Under the pieces are notes generated by a model, which saw nothing but the letters and a program-made list of their open reading frames with translations, ran no database searches and was not told where the DNA came from. From contig NZ_WVUD01000006.1 of NCBI RefSeq assembly GCF_009856865.1, forward strand, positions 1-64,000: a stretch of 64,000 nt of DNA, written 5' to 3'. Source of the stretch: Solidesulfovibrio aerotolerans (lineage in GTDB: Bacteria; Desulfobacterota; Desulfovibrionia; Desulfovibrionales; Desulfovibrionaceae). Positions 47,954-56,350 of this stretch are shown here, piece by piece; position 1 is the stretch's first letter, and the number at the start of each line of letters is the position of its first letter. A program made the position numbers and the translations under genes.

Positions 47954-50332
47954 ATGACTGCCGCCATTGCCGTGGCGTTGACCGCGCCGCCGTACAGCAT
48001 CCTCACCTACGCCCTGCCGCCGCATTTCGGCCTGACGGATTTTCCGGTTGGGCTGCGCCTGATCGTGCCTGTGGCCGGTTGGCTGCGCACCGGCGTTGTC
48101 TGGGAGCAGGACGCCCCCCGACCGGCCGGGGTGACCCTGCGCCCGGTCGTCTGGCCACTCGAGCGTGCGCCGCTGTGTGACGCCGCCTATCTCCAGCTCG
48201 TCAACACCCTGGCCAGCCGGCACATGGCCCCGCCCGGACGCATTCTGGGGACGCTGTTGCCGCGCGGGCTGCGTACGGCCAAAGTGGTGTTTGAAAACGA
48301 CGAGGCCGGCCTGCCCAGATTGCTGACCGCCCAGGCCCTTTCACGCAAATCCCCTGACGAGCAGGCCCAACTCGCGACCGCTTGGCGGGCCGGGGCCATG
48401 CGTTGCCGCCTCGATGCCGCGGCGCGCGATCCGTTGTGCTCTTTGGCGGCCGATCCGCCCTGGCCGGTGCGTCCCGGAGCGGCCAAGCAGCTGGCTGTGC
48501 TCGATCTGCTGTGCGACCTCGGCCCGACTTCCTTATCCGATCTCAAAAAACGCCTTGGCCCCGGGACGCTCCCAATCCTGCGCCGCCTCGCCAGTCTGGA
48601 GCTGGTGCGTTTTGACGAAGGCGAGGCCACCTGTCCGCTACCCGAGCCAGGCAGTGGCCAAGCGTCGGAAATGCCGCCGCTCACAGCCGAACAGGCTGCT
48701 GCCCTGGCCACCCTGGCCCCTGTGCTGGACCAGCCGGACGGTGCGGCCCGACTGGTCTACGGCGTCACCGGCAGCGGCAAGACGCGCCTTTATATGGAGC
48801 TGACCCGTCTGACCCTGGCCAAGGGACGCCAGGTGTTGCTGCTTGCCCCGGAAGTGGCCCTGGCCGCCAAGCTCCACCGGGCTGCTCTACGGGCCTTTCC
48901 TGAAGCTTGTCCCGTACTTTCCCATGGCTACCAGCCGCCGGCCGTGCGGGAGCAGGCCTTTGCCCGGGCGGCTGCCGCTGACGCCCCGGCCATTGTGGCC
49001 GGCACACGGTCGGCCCTGCTATTGCCGCTGCGCAATATCGGGCTCATCGTCCTTGACGAGGAGCATGACGGGGCCTTTAAACAAGAGGACCGGCTGCCGT
49101 ATCAGGCCAAGGAAGTGGCGTTTTTCCGGGCCAATCAGTCCGGGGCGCTCCTCGTGCTCGGTTCAGCCACCCCGGATGTGAAGACGTATTACGCTGCCAA
49201 GGCCGGCCATGTACCCATGGTGCGTCTGGCCCACCGGGTGGGAGGGGGCGGCCTGCCGGCCATCGAACTGGTGGACATGCGCGGAGCGGGCAAGCTGACG
49301 GCTGTTGCCGGCAAACGCGAAACCGGGGACCGCACCGGCGTGCTGACGGATCTGGCTGCCGCCGCCCTGGCCGAAACAGTGGCGGCCGGCGATCAGGCCA
49401 TGATTCTGCTCAACCGCCGCGGCTATGCGCCGCTGCTTTTTTGCCTGGACTGCGAAGCGCCGGTGCGCTGCCCGCGCTGCGAACTGTCCCTGACTTTCCA
49501 CAAGGACCGCGAGCGGCTGGTGTGCCATTACTGCGGCCTGGCCCGGCCCCATCCCTCGCCGTGCCCGATCTGCGGCGGGGCGAGCTTTTTGCCCATGGGC
49601 GTGGGGTCCGAACTGCTGGAGGAACAATTGTCCGGGGTGCTGCCGGCAACGGCCCGGGTGGCCCGCCTGGACCGCGACGTGGCCCGGCGTCCCGAACGGG
49701 CCGAGGCCATCCTGGCGGAATTTGCCTCGGGCCAGGCCCAGGTGCTGGTCGGTACCCAGATGCTCTCCAAGGGGCACCATTTCCCGGACGTGACCCTGGT
49801 CATTGCCGCCGATGCCGATCTGGGCCGCAATCTGCCCGATTACCGGGCCTCGGAGCGCACCTTTCAACTGCTCACCCAGGTGGCCGGCCGGGCCGGGCGG
49901 GGCGAGCGGCCGGGGCGGGTGCTTATCCAGACGCGGATGCCGGATGATCCGTTTTTCGCCCATGTTGTTCGCAGTGATTTTGAAGGCTTTTACGAACTGG
50001 AGCTTTCCCGGCGTCGCCGGTTATGCTATCCGCCTTTTACCCGTCTGGGGTTGGCCCGCTTGAGTTTTCCCCGGGAAGTGGAAGACGGTTTCGGGCTGGT
50101 GGCGGCCGTTGGGGAAGCGATGCGTCTGGCCGCAGCACCCCTTGGGGTGCGGGTGCTCGGGCCGGCTCCTGCCCCCTTGGCTCTGGTTGCCGGGCGCAGG
50201 CGGTTTCATTGCTTGCTCAAATCGCCGGATTGGCCGGCCGTGCGGCAGGTGTTTGCCGCCGGCCGCCAGGCCTTGGCCGGTGCGGCCAACATCCGGTTCG
50301 TCCTTGATCTCGATCCCGTGGATATGCTCTAA
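47954..50332 (+). CDS. priA: Primosomal protein N' (replication restart helicase)
   Basis: The 792-residue protein has an N-terminal DNA-binding domain, Walker A VTGSGKTRLYMEL, DEEHD, and the zinc-binding insert CLDCEAPVRCPRCELSLTFH ... CHYCGLA...CPICGG with eight Cys. It unwinds and loads DnaB at stalled forks. The last helicase motifs (QVLVGTQMLSKGHHFP, QVAGRAGRGERPG) are complete. The HPPD-like gene starts 24 bases downstream. Confidence 0.95.
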   Translation: MTAAIAVALTAPPYSILTYALPPHFGLTDFPVGLRLIVPVAGWLRTGVVWEQDAPRPAGVTLRPVVWPLERAPLCDAAYLQLVNTLASRHMAPPGRILGTLLPRGLRTAKVVFENDEAGLPRLLTAQALSRKSPDEQAQLATAWRAGAMRCRLDAAARDPLCSLAADPPWPVRPGAAKQLAVLDLLCDLGPTSLSDLKKRLGPGTLPILRRLASLELVRFDEGEATCPLPEPGSGQASEMPPLTAEQAAALATLAPVLDQPDGAARLVYGVTGSGKTRLYMELTRLTLAKGRQVLLLAPEVALAAKLHRAALRAFPEACPVLSHGYQPPAVREQAFARAAAADAPAIVAGTRSALLLPLRNIGLIVLDEEHDGAFKQEDRLPYQAKEVAFFRANQSGALLVLGSATPDVKTYYAAKAGHVPMVRLAHRVGGGGLPAIELVDMRGAGKLTAVAGKRETGDRTGVLTDLAAAALAETVAAGDQAMILLNRRGYAPLLFCLDCEAPVRCPRCELSLTFHKDRERLVCHYCGLARPHPSPCPICGGASFLPMGVGSELLEEQLSGVLPATARVARLDRDVARRPERAEAILAEFASGQAQVLVGTQMLSKGHHFPDVTLVIAADADLGRNLPDYRASERTFQLLTQVAGRAGRGERPGRVLIQTRMPDDPFFAHVVRSDFEGFYELELSRRRRLCYPPFTRLGLARLSFPREVEDGFGLVAAVGEAMRLAAAPLGVRVLGPAPAPLALVAGRRRFHCLLKSPDWPAVRQVFAAGRQALAGAANIRFVLDLDPVDML

Positions 50333-50356
50333 CGCGCCATTTTTTGGAGGCAGCTT

Positions 50357-51457
50357 TTGAACGACGCGTTTGCAAATGATGATGGGCAGTTGTTGCGTGC
50401 GGTCGAGAAAACCTTGACCGAACGCCGCCAGGCCGGGCTGGACGGTCTGGTCGGCGGACTGGCCGCCGTTGTCCTTAATGTCGCCCCGGCCGATCTCGTG
50501 CCTGCGGCCGAGGAGTTGCTCGGGTCCACCGGCCTTCGTTTCGAGGCCGCCCTTACCGATCCGCTGACCGCCGACGGCGCGCCGGCCCTTGTGCTGCGCG
50601 ATGGCCTTGGAGCGGATTTTCTCATTAAAAGCCGTCCCGCCGGCCAGGACAATCCGTTTCTGCCGTATAACACCGGCGCCAAGACCGGACAGGACGCGGC
50701 GGCGCGCCTGGAAACCTTCGTTTTCATCTGCCATGACCTTCCCCGTTACGTGGCCCTGCAACAGGCACGGGGCGTGGCGTTTTTAACGCCGGCCCCCCTG
50801 GTGACGGAGACGTTCTCCTTTATACAGACCGCGCCCTCGGCCCATACCGGCAATTCGCTGGGCTTTCTCCAGTGGCATGGCCGACCGGGAGCCTACGCCC
50901 ACGCCCGGAGTCGGCTGCTGCCCCTGGCCCCGGTCAAACCGGAGCGTCCCTGGCTGGCTCACCTGGGCGGCCTCGATCATGTGGCCACGCGGGTGCAGGC
51001 CCGGCACCGCGACAGCGCCATCACAGAGTTTTTGGCCCTGACCAATTACCGCTTTGATTTCGCAGTCTACGTTGCATCGCTCAATTCCATCACCAATGTG
51101 GCCCGTCTGGGCCTTGGCGACTACGCCCAGGTCTTCACTTCGGGCATCATGCCGGCAGATGGTCAGGCGGATGCCGGCCCAACCGAGGGGTTTATTCGCA
51201 ATTACGGGCTGCGGCCCCACCACATGGCCTTTGGCACGGACAGCATTGAAGACGTGGTGGCCGGGCTGACCGCTGACGGCATGCAGTTTTTGTCGCCCCT
51301 GGTTGGTTCGCGGGAAGAGGGCCTCAAGCAGATTTTTTCGGCCATGTCGGCGCGAACTCTGCTGGTCAATGAGTATATAGAGCGCTATGATGGCTTTGAT
51401 GGGTTTTTTACCAAAAGTAATGTGACCCGACTGACCAAGGCGACGGAAAATCAGTAG
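50357..51457 (+). CDS. 4-hydroxyphenylpyruvate-dioxygenase-like VOC protein
   Basis: The start is a TTG with GGAGG 7 bases upstream. The 366-residue protein has two tandem VOC modules. The C-terminal one keeps the likely iron ligands: the His in GGLDHVATRV, the His in RPHHMAFGTDSIED and the Glu in VNEYIERYDGFDGFF. The N-terminal half is more diverged and has HDLPRYVALQQARG. HPPD needs oxygen to make homogentisate, which is odd in a strict anaerobe, so another VOC reaction or an oxygen-defence role is possible. The rest of a tyrosine-degradation pathway is not here. Confidence 0.65.
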   Translation: MNDAFANDDGQLLRAVEKTLTERRQAGLDGLVGGLAAVVLNVAPADLVPAAEELLGSTGLRFEAALTDPLTADGAPALVLRDGLGADFLIKSRPAGQDNPFLPYNTGAKTGQDAAARLETFVFICHDLPRYVALQQARGVAFLTPAPLVTETFSFIQTAPSAHTGNSLGFLQWHGRPGAYAHARSRLLPLAPVKPERPWLAHLGGLDHVATRVQARHRDSAITEFLALTNYRFDFAVYVASLNSITNVARLGLGDYAQVFTSGIMPADGQADAGPTEGFIRNYGLRPHHMAFGTDSIEDVVAGLTADGMQFLSPLVGSREEGLKQIFSAMSARTLLVNEYIERYDGFDGFFTKSNVTRLTKATENQ

Positions 51458-51560
51458 CCGGAGTGGTTTTTAAGGCTGCGGCGAATTTTCAGGTGCCTGT
51501 CGGGAAGAGCGGAGTGCCCGGATACCGCTTCGCTTTTTCTTCTTCTCCGGACGGCACAGC

Positions 51561-53594
51561 ATGTCAATCCAAGAGCGTTACCAACAGCAGAAAGTGAGTG
51601 GCCGCATGCCGGTCAGTATTGCATTATTGTATACAGTTCTTGGATTTTTGTGGATTCTCTTTTCCGACAAATTGGCCGACATGCTTTTTCGATATGACCC
51701 AGATATGCTCTTGCGAGTCTCTTCCTATAAAGGATTTGCTTTTGTTGTCGTCACCTCGCTTTTGCTTTTCTTCCTACTCAAGCGCCACGTCAAAGCCTAT
51801 CACCGCAAGGAACTGGAGCTGCTTCAAAGTGAAGAGCGCTATCGTCTGGTCGTGGAATATGCTCCGGACGCCATCCTCATCCATGACGGCGTCCGGTTTG
51901 TGTTTGCCAATACCGAAGCTGCCAAAATTTTCGGTGCCGATGCACCGGATCGGCTCGTTGGTCGCGAAATTTTTAGCCTTGTCCATGAGGATTTTCGAGC
52001 CTCCGTGGCCGAGCGCATGGCCCAAAACCTCGTTGCGAAAGTCCCGGTCATGCTGCGTGAACAGTGCTATCTGCGGTTGGACGGCACATCCCTGGAAGTG
52101 GAGGTATCGGCGGTTCCTTTTGCCTTGAACGGCGCTGATGGTGCCCTGATCTTTATGCGCAATATCGGCCCGCGCAAGGCCGCCGAGCGCAGCCTGCGGG
52201 AAAGCGAGGCCAAATACCGTCTGCTGGCCGACAATGCCCACGACCTCATCTATACCCTTGATGCATCCCTGCGTCTGACCTACATCAGTCCTTCGGTGAA
52301 AAAATTGCTTGGCTTTACCGTGGATGAAGCCCTGGCCAGATCCATGGAAGAGACCCTGACGCCCGAATCTGCCGCCCGGGTCAAGGAGGCCGTTCGCCAA
52401 AGCATGGAGGCCGATCCTGCCGGGCGCAGCGCGCCGCGTGCGATCGATATTGAAATGTACCGCAAAGACGGGACAACGGTCTGGGTGGAAGCGGTGGTGC
52501 GCAGGATCTTTGACGCCAAAGGCAAACTTATTGGCTTTGTAGGCGTCTCGCGTGACAGCAGCGAGCGGCGGCGGGTCGAAGAGGAGCTGCAGCTGTCCCG
52601 ACAGTTCACGGCGTTGGTGCTGGCGGCCATTCCCGACCCGGTGTTCGTCAAGGACAGCAGCCACCGGTTTGTGCAGGTCAATGAGGCCTTGTGCGCCATG
52701 CTGGGCCAGCCGGCTGACGCCATTATCGGCAAAGCGGATGTGGATTTCGTGTCCCGCGACGAGGCGGTAGTGTTTGTCGAACGCGATAATCTGGTGCTGG
52801 AAACCGGCCAGCCCGATCTTTACGAAGAGCGATTGACCGACAGCCAGGGACAGACCCACATCCTGGTCACACGCAAGGGGCTTTTTGTCGATCCCAAGGG
52901 GAACCGCTATATCGTCGGCGTCATTCGGGACGTCACCAGCGACAAGATCAGGGAGCGGCAGTTACGCGATTCCTTGTTGGAAAAGGAAGTGCTGCTCAAG
53001 GAAGTCCACCACCGGGTCAAAAACAATCTCCAGATCATCTCCAGTCTGCTGTTCCTGCAAAAAGACACCGTTAACGATCCGGCTATCCAGACTATCTTTG
53101 AGGAAAGCCGTAACCGCATCGCCTCCATGGCGCTTATTCATGAAGAGCTGTACCGCTCCGGCGATCTGGCCCGGGTCGATCTCAAAGAATATCTGGAGCG
53201 GCTGGCCCCCAAAGTGGTGCAATCACTTCGCGGCTCGAAAAGTATCGGCTTTGCCCTCAATCTGGCCGAGTGCCGGGTCAGCGTGGACAAGGCCATTCCC
53301 TTTGGGCTGGCCATCAATGAACTGCTGACCAATGCCGTCAAACATGGGTTTGCCAACCGCGACGCCGGCAACATCCGGGTGGCCCTTACTTGCGAGGCGG
53401 GCATGATCCTGGCCGTGGTGGAGGACGACGGGGTCGGGTTGCCGCCGGGATTTCATCCAGACGCCGTTCGCTCGCTTGGCATGCAGCTCGTGGTGCAGTT
53501 GACCCGGCAGTTGCGCGGCGGGCTGACCTTTGGCAGCAGTCCCCAGGGGGCTGCCTTCCGCCTCACCTTCCCTTTGGCTGATCCGGCCGCGTAG
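51561..53594 (+). CDS. PAS-rich sensor histidine kinase, HisKA_2 type
   Basis: The 677-residue protein has two membrane helices near the N-terminus (about 17-37 and 53-70), with only a short loop between them, then three PAS domains (about 85-205, 210-335, 345-465). The HisKA_2 phospho-His is in EVHHRVKNNLQIISSLL, followed by an HATPase_c domain (NELLTNAVKHG, DDGVGLP). HisKA_2 kinases often lack a fixed response regulator; none is adjacent. The 3' end overlaps the convergent glycosyltransferase gene by 32 bases. Confidence 0.92.
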   Translation: MSIQERYQQQKVSGRMPVSIALLYTVLGFLWILFSDKLADMLFRYDPDMLLRVSSYKGFAFVVVTSLLLFFLLKRHVKAYHRKELELLQSEERYRLVVEYAPDAILIHDGVRFVFANTEAAKIFGADAPDRLVGREIFSLVHEDFRASVAERMAQNLVAKVPVMLREQCYLRLDGTSLEVEVSAVPFALNGADGALIFMRNIGPRKAAERSLRESEAKYRLLADNAHDLIYTLDASLRLTYISPSVKKLLGFTVDEALARSMEETLTPESAARVKEAVRQSMEADPAGRSAPRAIDIEMYRKDGTTVWVEAVVRRIFDAKGKLIGFVGVSRDSSERRRVEEELQLSRQFTALVLAAIPDPVFVKDSSHRFVQVNEALCAMLGQPADAIIGKADVDFVSRDEAVVFVERDNLVLETGQPDLYEERLTDSQGQTHILVTRKGLFVDPKGNRYIVGVIRDVTSDKIRERQLRDSLLEKEVLLKEVHHRVKNNLQIISSLLFLQKDTVNDPAIQTIFEESRNRIASMALIHEELYRSGDLARVDLKEYLERLAPKVVQSLRGSKSIGFALNLAECRVSVDKAIPFGLAINELLTNAVKHGFANRDAGNIRVALTCEAGMILAVVEDDGVGLPPGFHPDAVRSLGMQLVVQLTRQLRGGLTFGSSPQGAAFRLTFPLADPAA

Positions 53595-55260
53595 GCACCT
53601 CTGCGAGCAGCCCTGCTGCGCCCATTTCCAGCCTTTTTTGCCGCAAATCATTTGCCGCCACCGTGCGCTGCCGCTGGACCAGCTCGGCCAGATGGTCGGC
53701 GTGCTTGGCCACGAGCTTGTGCCGGTTGGCCTGGGCTGCGGCGAGCTGCTGCGGCGATTGCGGGGCCAGGGCCGGGGCCGGGCGGCGGTGGGCCACCGTC
53801 AGATGGCCCTGGTAGACGGGCGGCGTGCCGGCCAGGACCAGACGCAGATCGTGGTCCACGTCGTCGTACTGGGAGGGGCTGTAGCGGATATCGAAACCAT
53901 CGGCCCGGGCCAGCCGGTCGCGGCGAAACAGATGACAGCAGCCCATGACCGTCAGACACGGCCGCATGTGTGAAAATCCCATGAAATTGAAGCCTTGGGC
54001 GTGCAGATCGCCAATATGCAGGCCGTCGCCGCCACTGGGGGGCGGTGTGAGCATGCCGTCCACACCCTGGGCAATGGCCGGGTTTCGGGCGTCGGCCACC
54101 TGGCAGCCCCAGACCCCGGCCTCGGGATAGGCGGCGGCGGCGGCGGCCAGTCGGCCCAGCCAGTCGGGGGGCAAATCCACATCGTCGTCGAGATAGGCCA
54201 TAAAATCGGCCGACTGGGTGCGGGCATCCGCAGCCAGCCAGTTGCGGGCCGCCGGCGCGCCGATATTGACCGGCAGCCGGATGGAGACCAGTCGCTCCCG
54301 GCCCAGGCGCTCGACCCAGGCCGCGACGACCGCCGGGGTGGCGTCGCCGGAGGCGTTGTCCAGGACGAACACCTGGGTTGCGCCGTCGCACATGTTTTGA
54401 TCCGAAGCAAACAGGGAGGCCAGCGTCCGGTCGAGATCCGCGGCCTTGTTAAAGGTGTAAAGGGCCACGGCCAGACTCCCGGGCAGGCGGGAGACGGCGC
54501 GGGAGCGGCCCGAAACCAGATCGGCCAGGGCGAGCTGGGCCGAAACATGTTCGGGCATGGCCCGGACCAGGGCAGACAGCTGGTCCCGGGCCAGTGCGGC
54601 ATCGCCCAGGGCCAGGGTGGCCAGTCCCAGGCGAAACAGGCCCGCCGGCCAGGGGGCCGTGGCCGCAACAGCCTGATAGTGGGTGAGGGCGGCTGGCCGG
54701 TCGCCGGCCAGCAGGGCCAGATCGCCGGCGACTTTGGCGCGAAGGGGTGCCAGCTCGCCGGTCAGGACGCAGCCGGCCAGGCTGCCTGCCTGGTCAAAGT
54801 CGCGGACCAGCACGGCCCGGCGCAGGGCCACATGCAGCCAGAACAGGGCGTGGCGGCCGGTGCGGATCTCGTTGTCCAGGAAGCGGCTCAGGCGGGCCTC
54901 GTCCCCTGCGGCGGTCAGACGCTCAAAATAGGCCGTGCTTTCCGGGACGGTAAAGCGGCTGGCCAGGGTGGCGGCCAGGGCGGCAAAGCCCGGATCGAAG
55001 CTGCCCGGCGGCAGGGCCGGCAGCAGGGCGACCAGCGCCTGGGCCGTTGGCCCGTAGAGCGGGTCTTCTTCCAGGGCGGCCGCCAGGAGCAAGGCTTGGC
55101 GTTGCCGCCACTGCGCCTGGGCGTGGGCTGGAGCACCCTGGGCGGCGGTTGCGGCCAGGGCGGCGGCGCGCCGCAGGTGGTCGCGGCCCACCGTGCCGGC
55201 CAGGAGCAGATCGCCAAGGGCTGTCGGAAAGTGGGGATCATCCAACCACACCGGGTTCAT
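53563..55260 (-). CDS. Glycosyltransferase family 2 protein with an alpha-helical N-terminal half
   Basis: From ATG 55260 the product has 565 residues. The first 280 form an Ala/Leu-rich helical repeat-like region (TPR-like appearance). The C-terminal part is a GT-A fold: VALYTFNKAADLDRTLASLF, VFVLDNASGDATPAVVAAW, and the DXD-like YLDDDVDLPPDW. It should transfer a sugar to a surface glycan or protein. ATGA overlap with the upstream glycosyltransferase implies translational coupling. Acceptor and sugar are unknown; a glycoprotein (flagellin) role is possible. Confidence 0.85.
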   Translation of the reverse strand: MNPVWLDDPHFPTALGDLLLAGTVGRDHLRRAAALAATAAQGAPAHAQAQWRQRQALLLAAALEEDPLYGPTAQALVALLPALPPGSFDPGFAALAATLASRFTVPESTAYFERLTAAGDEARLSRFLDNEIRTGRHALFWLHVALRRAVLVRDFDQAGSLAGCVLTGELAPLRAKVAGDLALLAGDRPAALTHYQAVAATAPWPAGLFRLGLATLALGDAALARDQLSALVRAMPEHVSAQLALADLVSGRSRAVSRLPGSLAVALYTFNKAADLDRTLASLFASDQNMCDGATQVFVLDNASGDATPAVVAAWVERLGRERLVSIRLPVNIGAPAARNWLAADARTQSADFMAYLDDDVDLPPDWLGRLAAAAAAYPEAGVWGCQVADARNPAIAQGVDGMLTPPPSGGDGLHIGDLHAQGFNFMGFSHMRPCLTVMGCCHLFRRDRLARADGFDIRYSPSQYDDVDHDLRLVLAGTPPVYQGHLTVAHRRPAPALAPQSPQQLAAAQANRHKLVAKHADHLAELVQRQRTVAANDLRQKRLEMGAAGLLAEVPTRPDQPKGR

Positions 55261-56297
55261 GGCGTGTCTCCTTGGGCGGCGCTGCGCCAGGCATCTCCAA
55301 ACGCGCTGGCTCCGGTTGCGAGCCAATGGGAGCGGTCCAGGGCCTCCCGGGCCTTGCCCGCCAGTCGGCGGCGCAGGGGCGCATCGGCCACCAGCCGGGC
55401 CACGGCCTCGGCCCAGGCCTGGGGCTGGGGTCCGACCAGCAGACCGGTCTGTCCGTCTTCGACCACATCCTGGTAGGGCGGCAGATCGGCATAGATGCCG
55501 GCCGCGCCGCTGGCGGTATATTCCAGCCATTTGATGGCGCTTTTGGCCCGATCAAAGGGCGTATCGGCCAGGGGGGCCAGACCGATGGCCAGCCCCAGAC
55601 GCGGCAATTTGGCGGCGTAGGCGGCGTAATCCGGGGCAAAGGGCAGGATCGTTGCTCCGGGAAACGTCCCAGGAGCCGGCGGGCAGCCGTAAAAAACGAA
55701 GCGGCCGGAAAATCCCGCCGTCTGGGCCAGTCGGGACAAGGCTGGTTCAAGACAGGCCAGATCCGGGGCATGGGAGGGGGTGGCGGCAAAGCCGATGGCG
55801 GCCACGGGCCGCTGCGGGGGCGCGACCGGCTGCCACAGCGCTTCGGGGAGGCAGTTTGGGACCACGCGCACCCTGGCGGCCAGGGGGCGAAAGACGGCGG
55901 CCAGCCCGGGGGTGCTGACAGTGACCAGGGTGGCGCGCCCGGCCGTGTCGCGGATGTGGGGCACAAGCGCAGCCATGCGGGGGAAAAAAGGATGCCCGGC
56001 CGGGACAGCGGTAAAATCGTCGTCGGTGTCATAGACCACGGGTTTGCCGCTGGCAAAAATGGCCTCCAGGATGGGGGCGGTGCGGGGACCGGGAAAAAAG
56101 CGCTGGATGAGGACCAGATCGGCTGCGGCCAGGACATCGGTGGCCACGGTATGGCCCGGTCCGCTGGGCACGACGCCCATGAGCAGGCGCACGGCCGGCG
56201 TTAAGGCGCGCACCGGCTCAAACACCCGCAACCGGGCGCAGGCGGCCGCCGGATCGTCAAATCCGTACAGGGCGATGGTCAGTGCGGCGGCAGGCAT
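55257..56297 (-). CDS. Glycosyltransferase, GT-B family (family 1/4-like)
   Basis: From ATG 56297 the product has 346 residues. The donor-binding half has IGFAATPSHAPDLACLEPAL, SAIKWLEYTASGAAGIYADLPPYQDVVEDGQTGLLV (the E-x7-E-like region of GT4) and no membrane helices. The N-terminal half has the DTDDDF motif seen in relatives that act in pairs on polysaccharides. Its stop overlaps the GT2 start. A longer TTG start at 56342 is less likely. Confidence 0.75.
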   Translation of the reverse strand: MPAAALTIALYGFDDPAAACARLRVFEPVRALTPAVRLLMGVVPSGPGHTVATDVLAAADLVLIQRFFPGPRTAPILEAIFASGKPVVYDTDDDFTAVPAGHPFFPRMAALVPHIRDTAGRATLVTVSTPGLAAVFRPLAARVRVVPNCLPEALWQPVAPPQRPVAAIGFAATPSHAPDLACLEPALSRLAQTAGFSGRFVFYGCPPAPGTFPGATILPFAPDYAAYAAKLPRLGLAIGLAPLADTPFDRAKSAIKWLEYTASGAAGIYADLPPYQDVVEDGQTGLLVGPQPQAWAEAVARLVADAPLRRRLAGKAREALDRSHWLATGASAFGDAWRSAAQGDTP

Positions 56298-56350
56298 GGG
56301 CGGCAGGGAGGCGCGCGTCGGCCGGCCCAAACGCGCGCCCAAGGGCCGTT

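Noticed and set aside
53995-55476. 493-codon plus-strand ORF over the GT2 gene
   Set aside because: Gly/Gln-rich shadow frame; the minus strand has conserved GT-A motifs.
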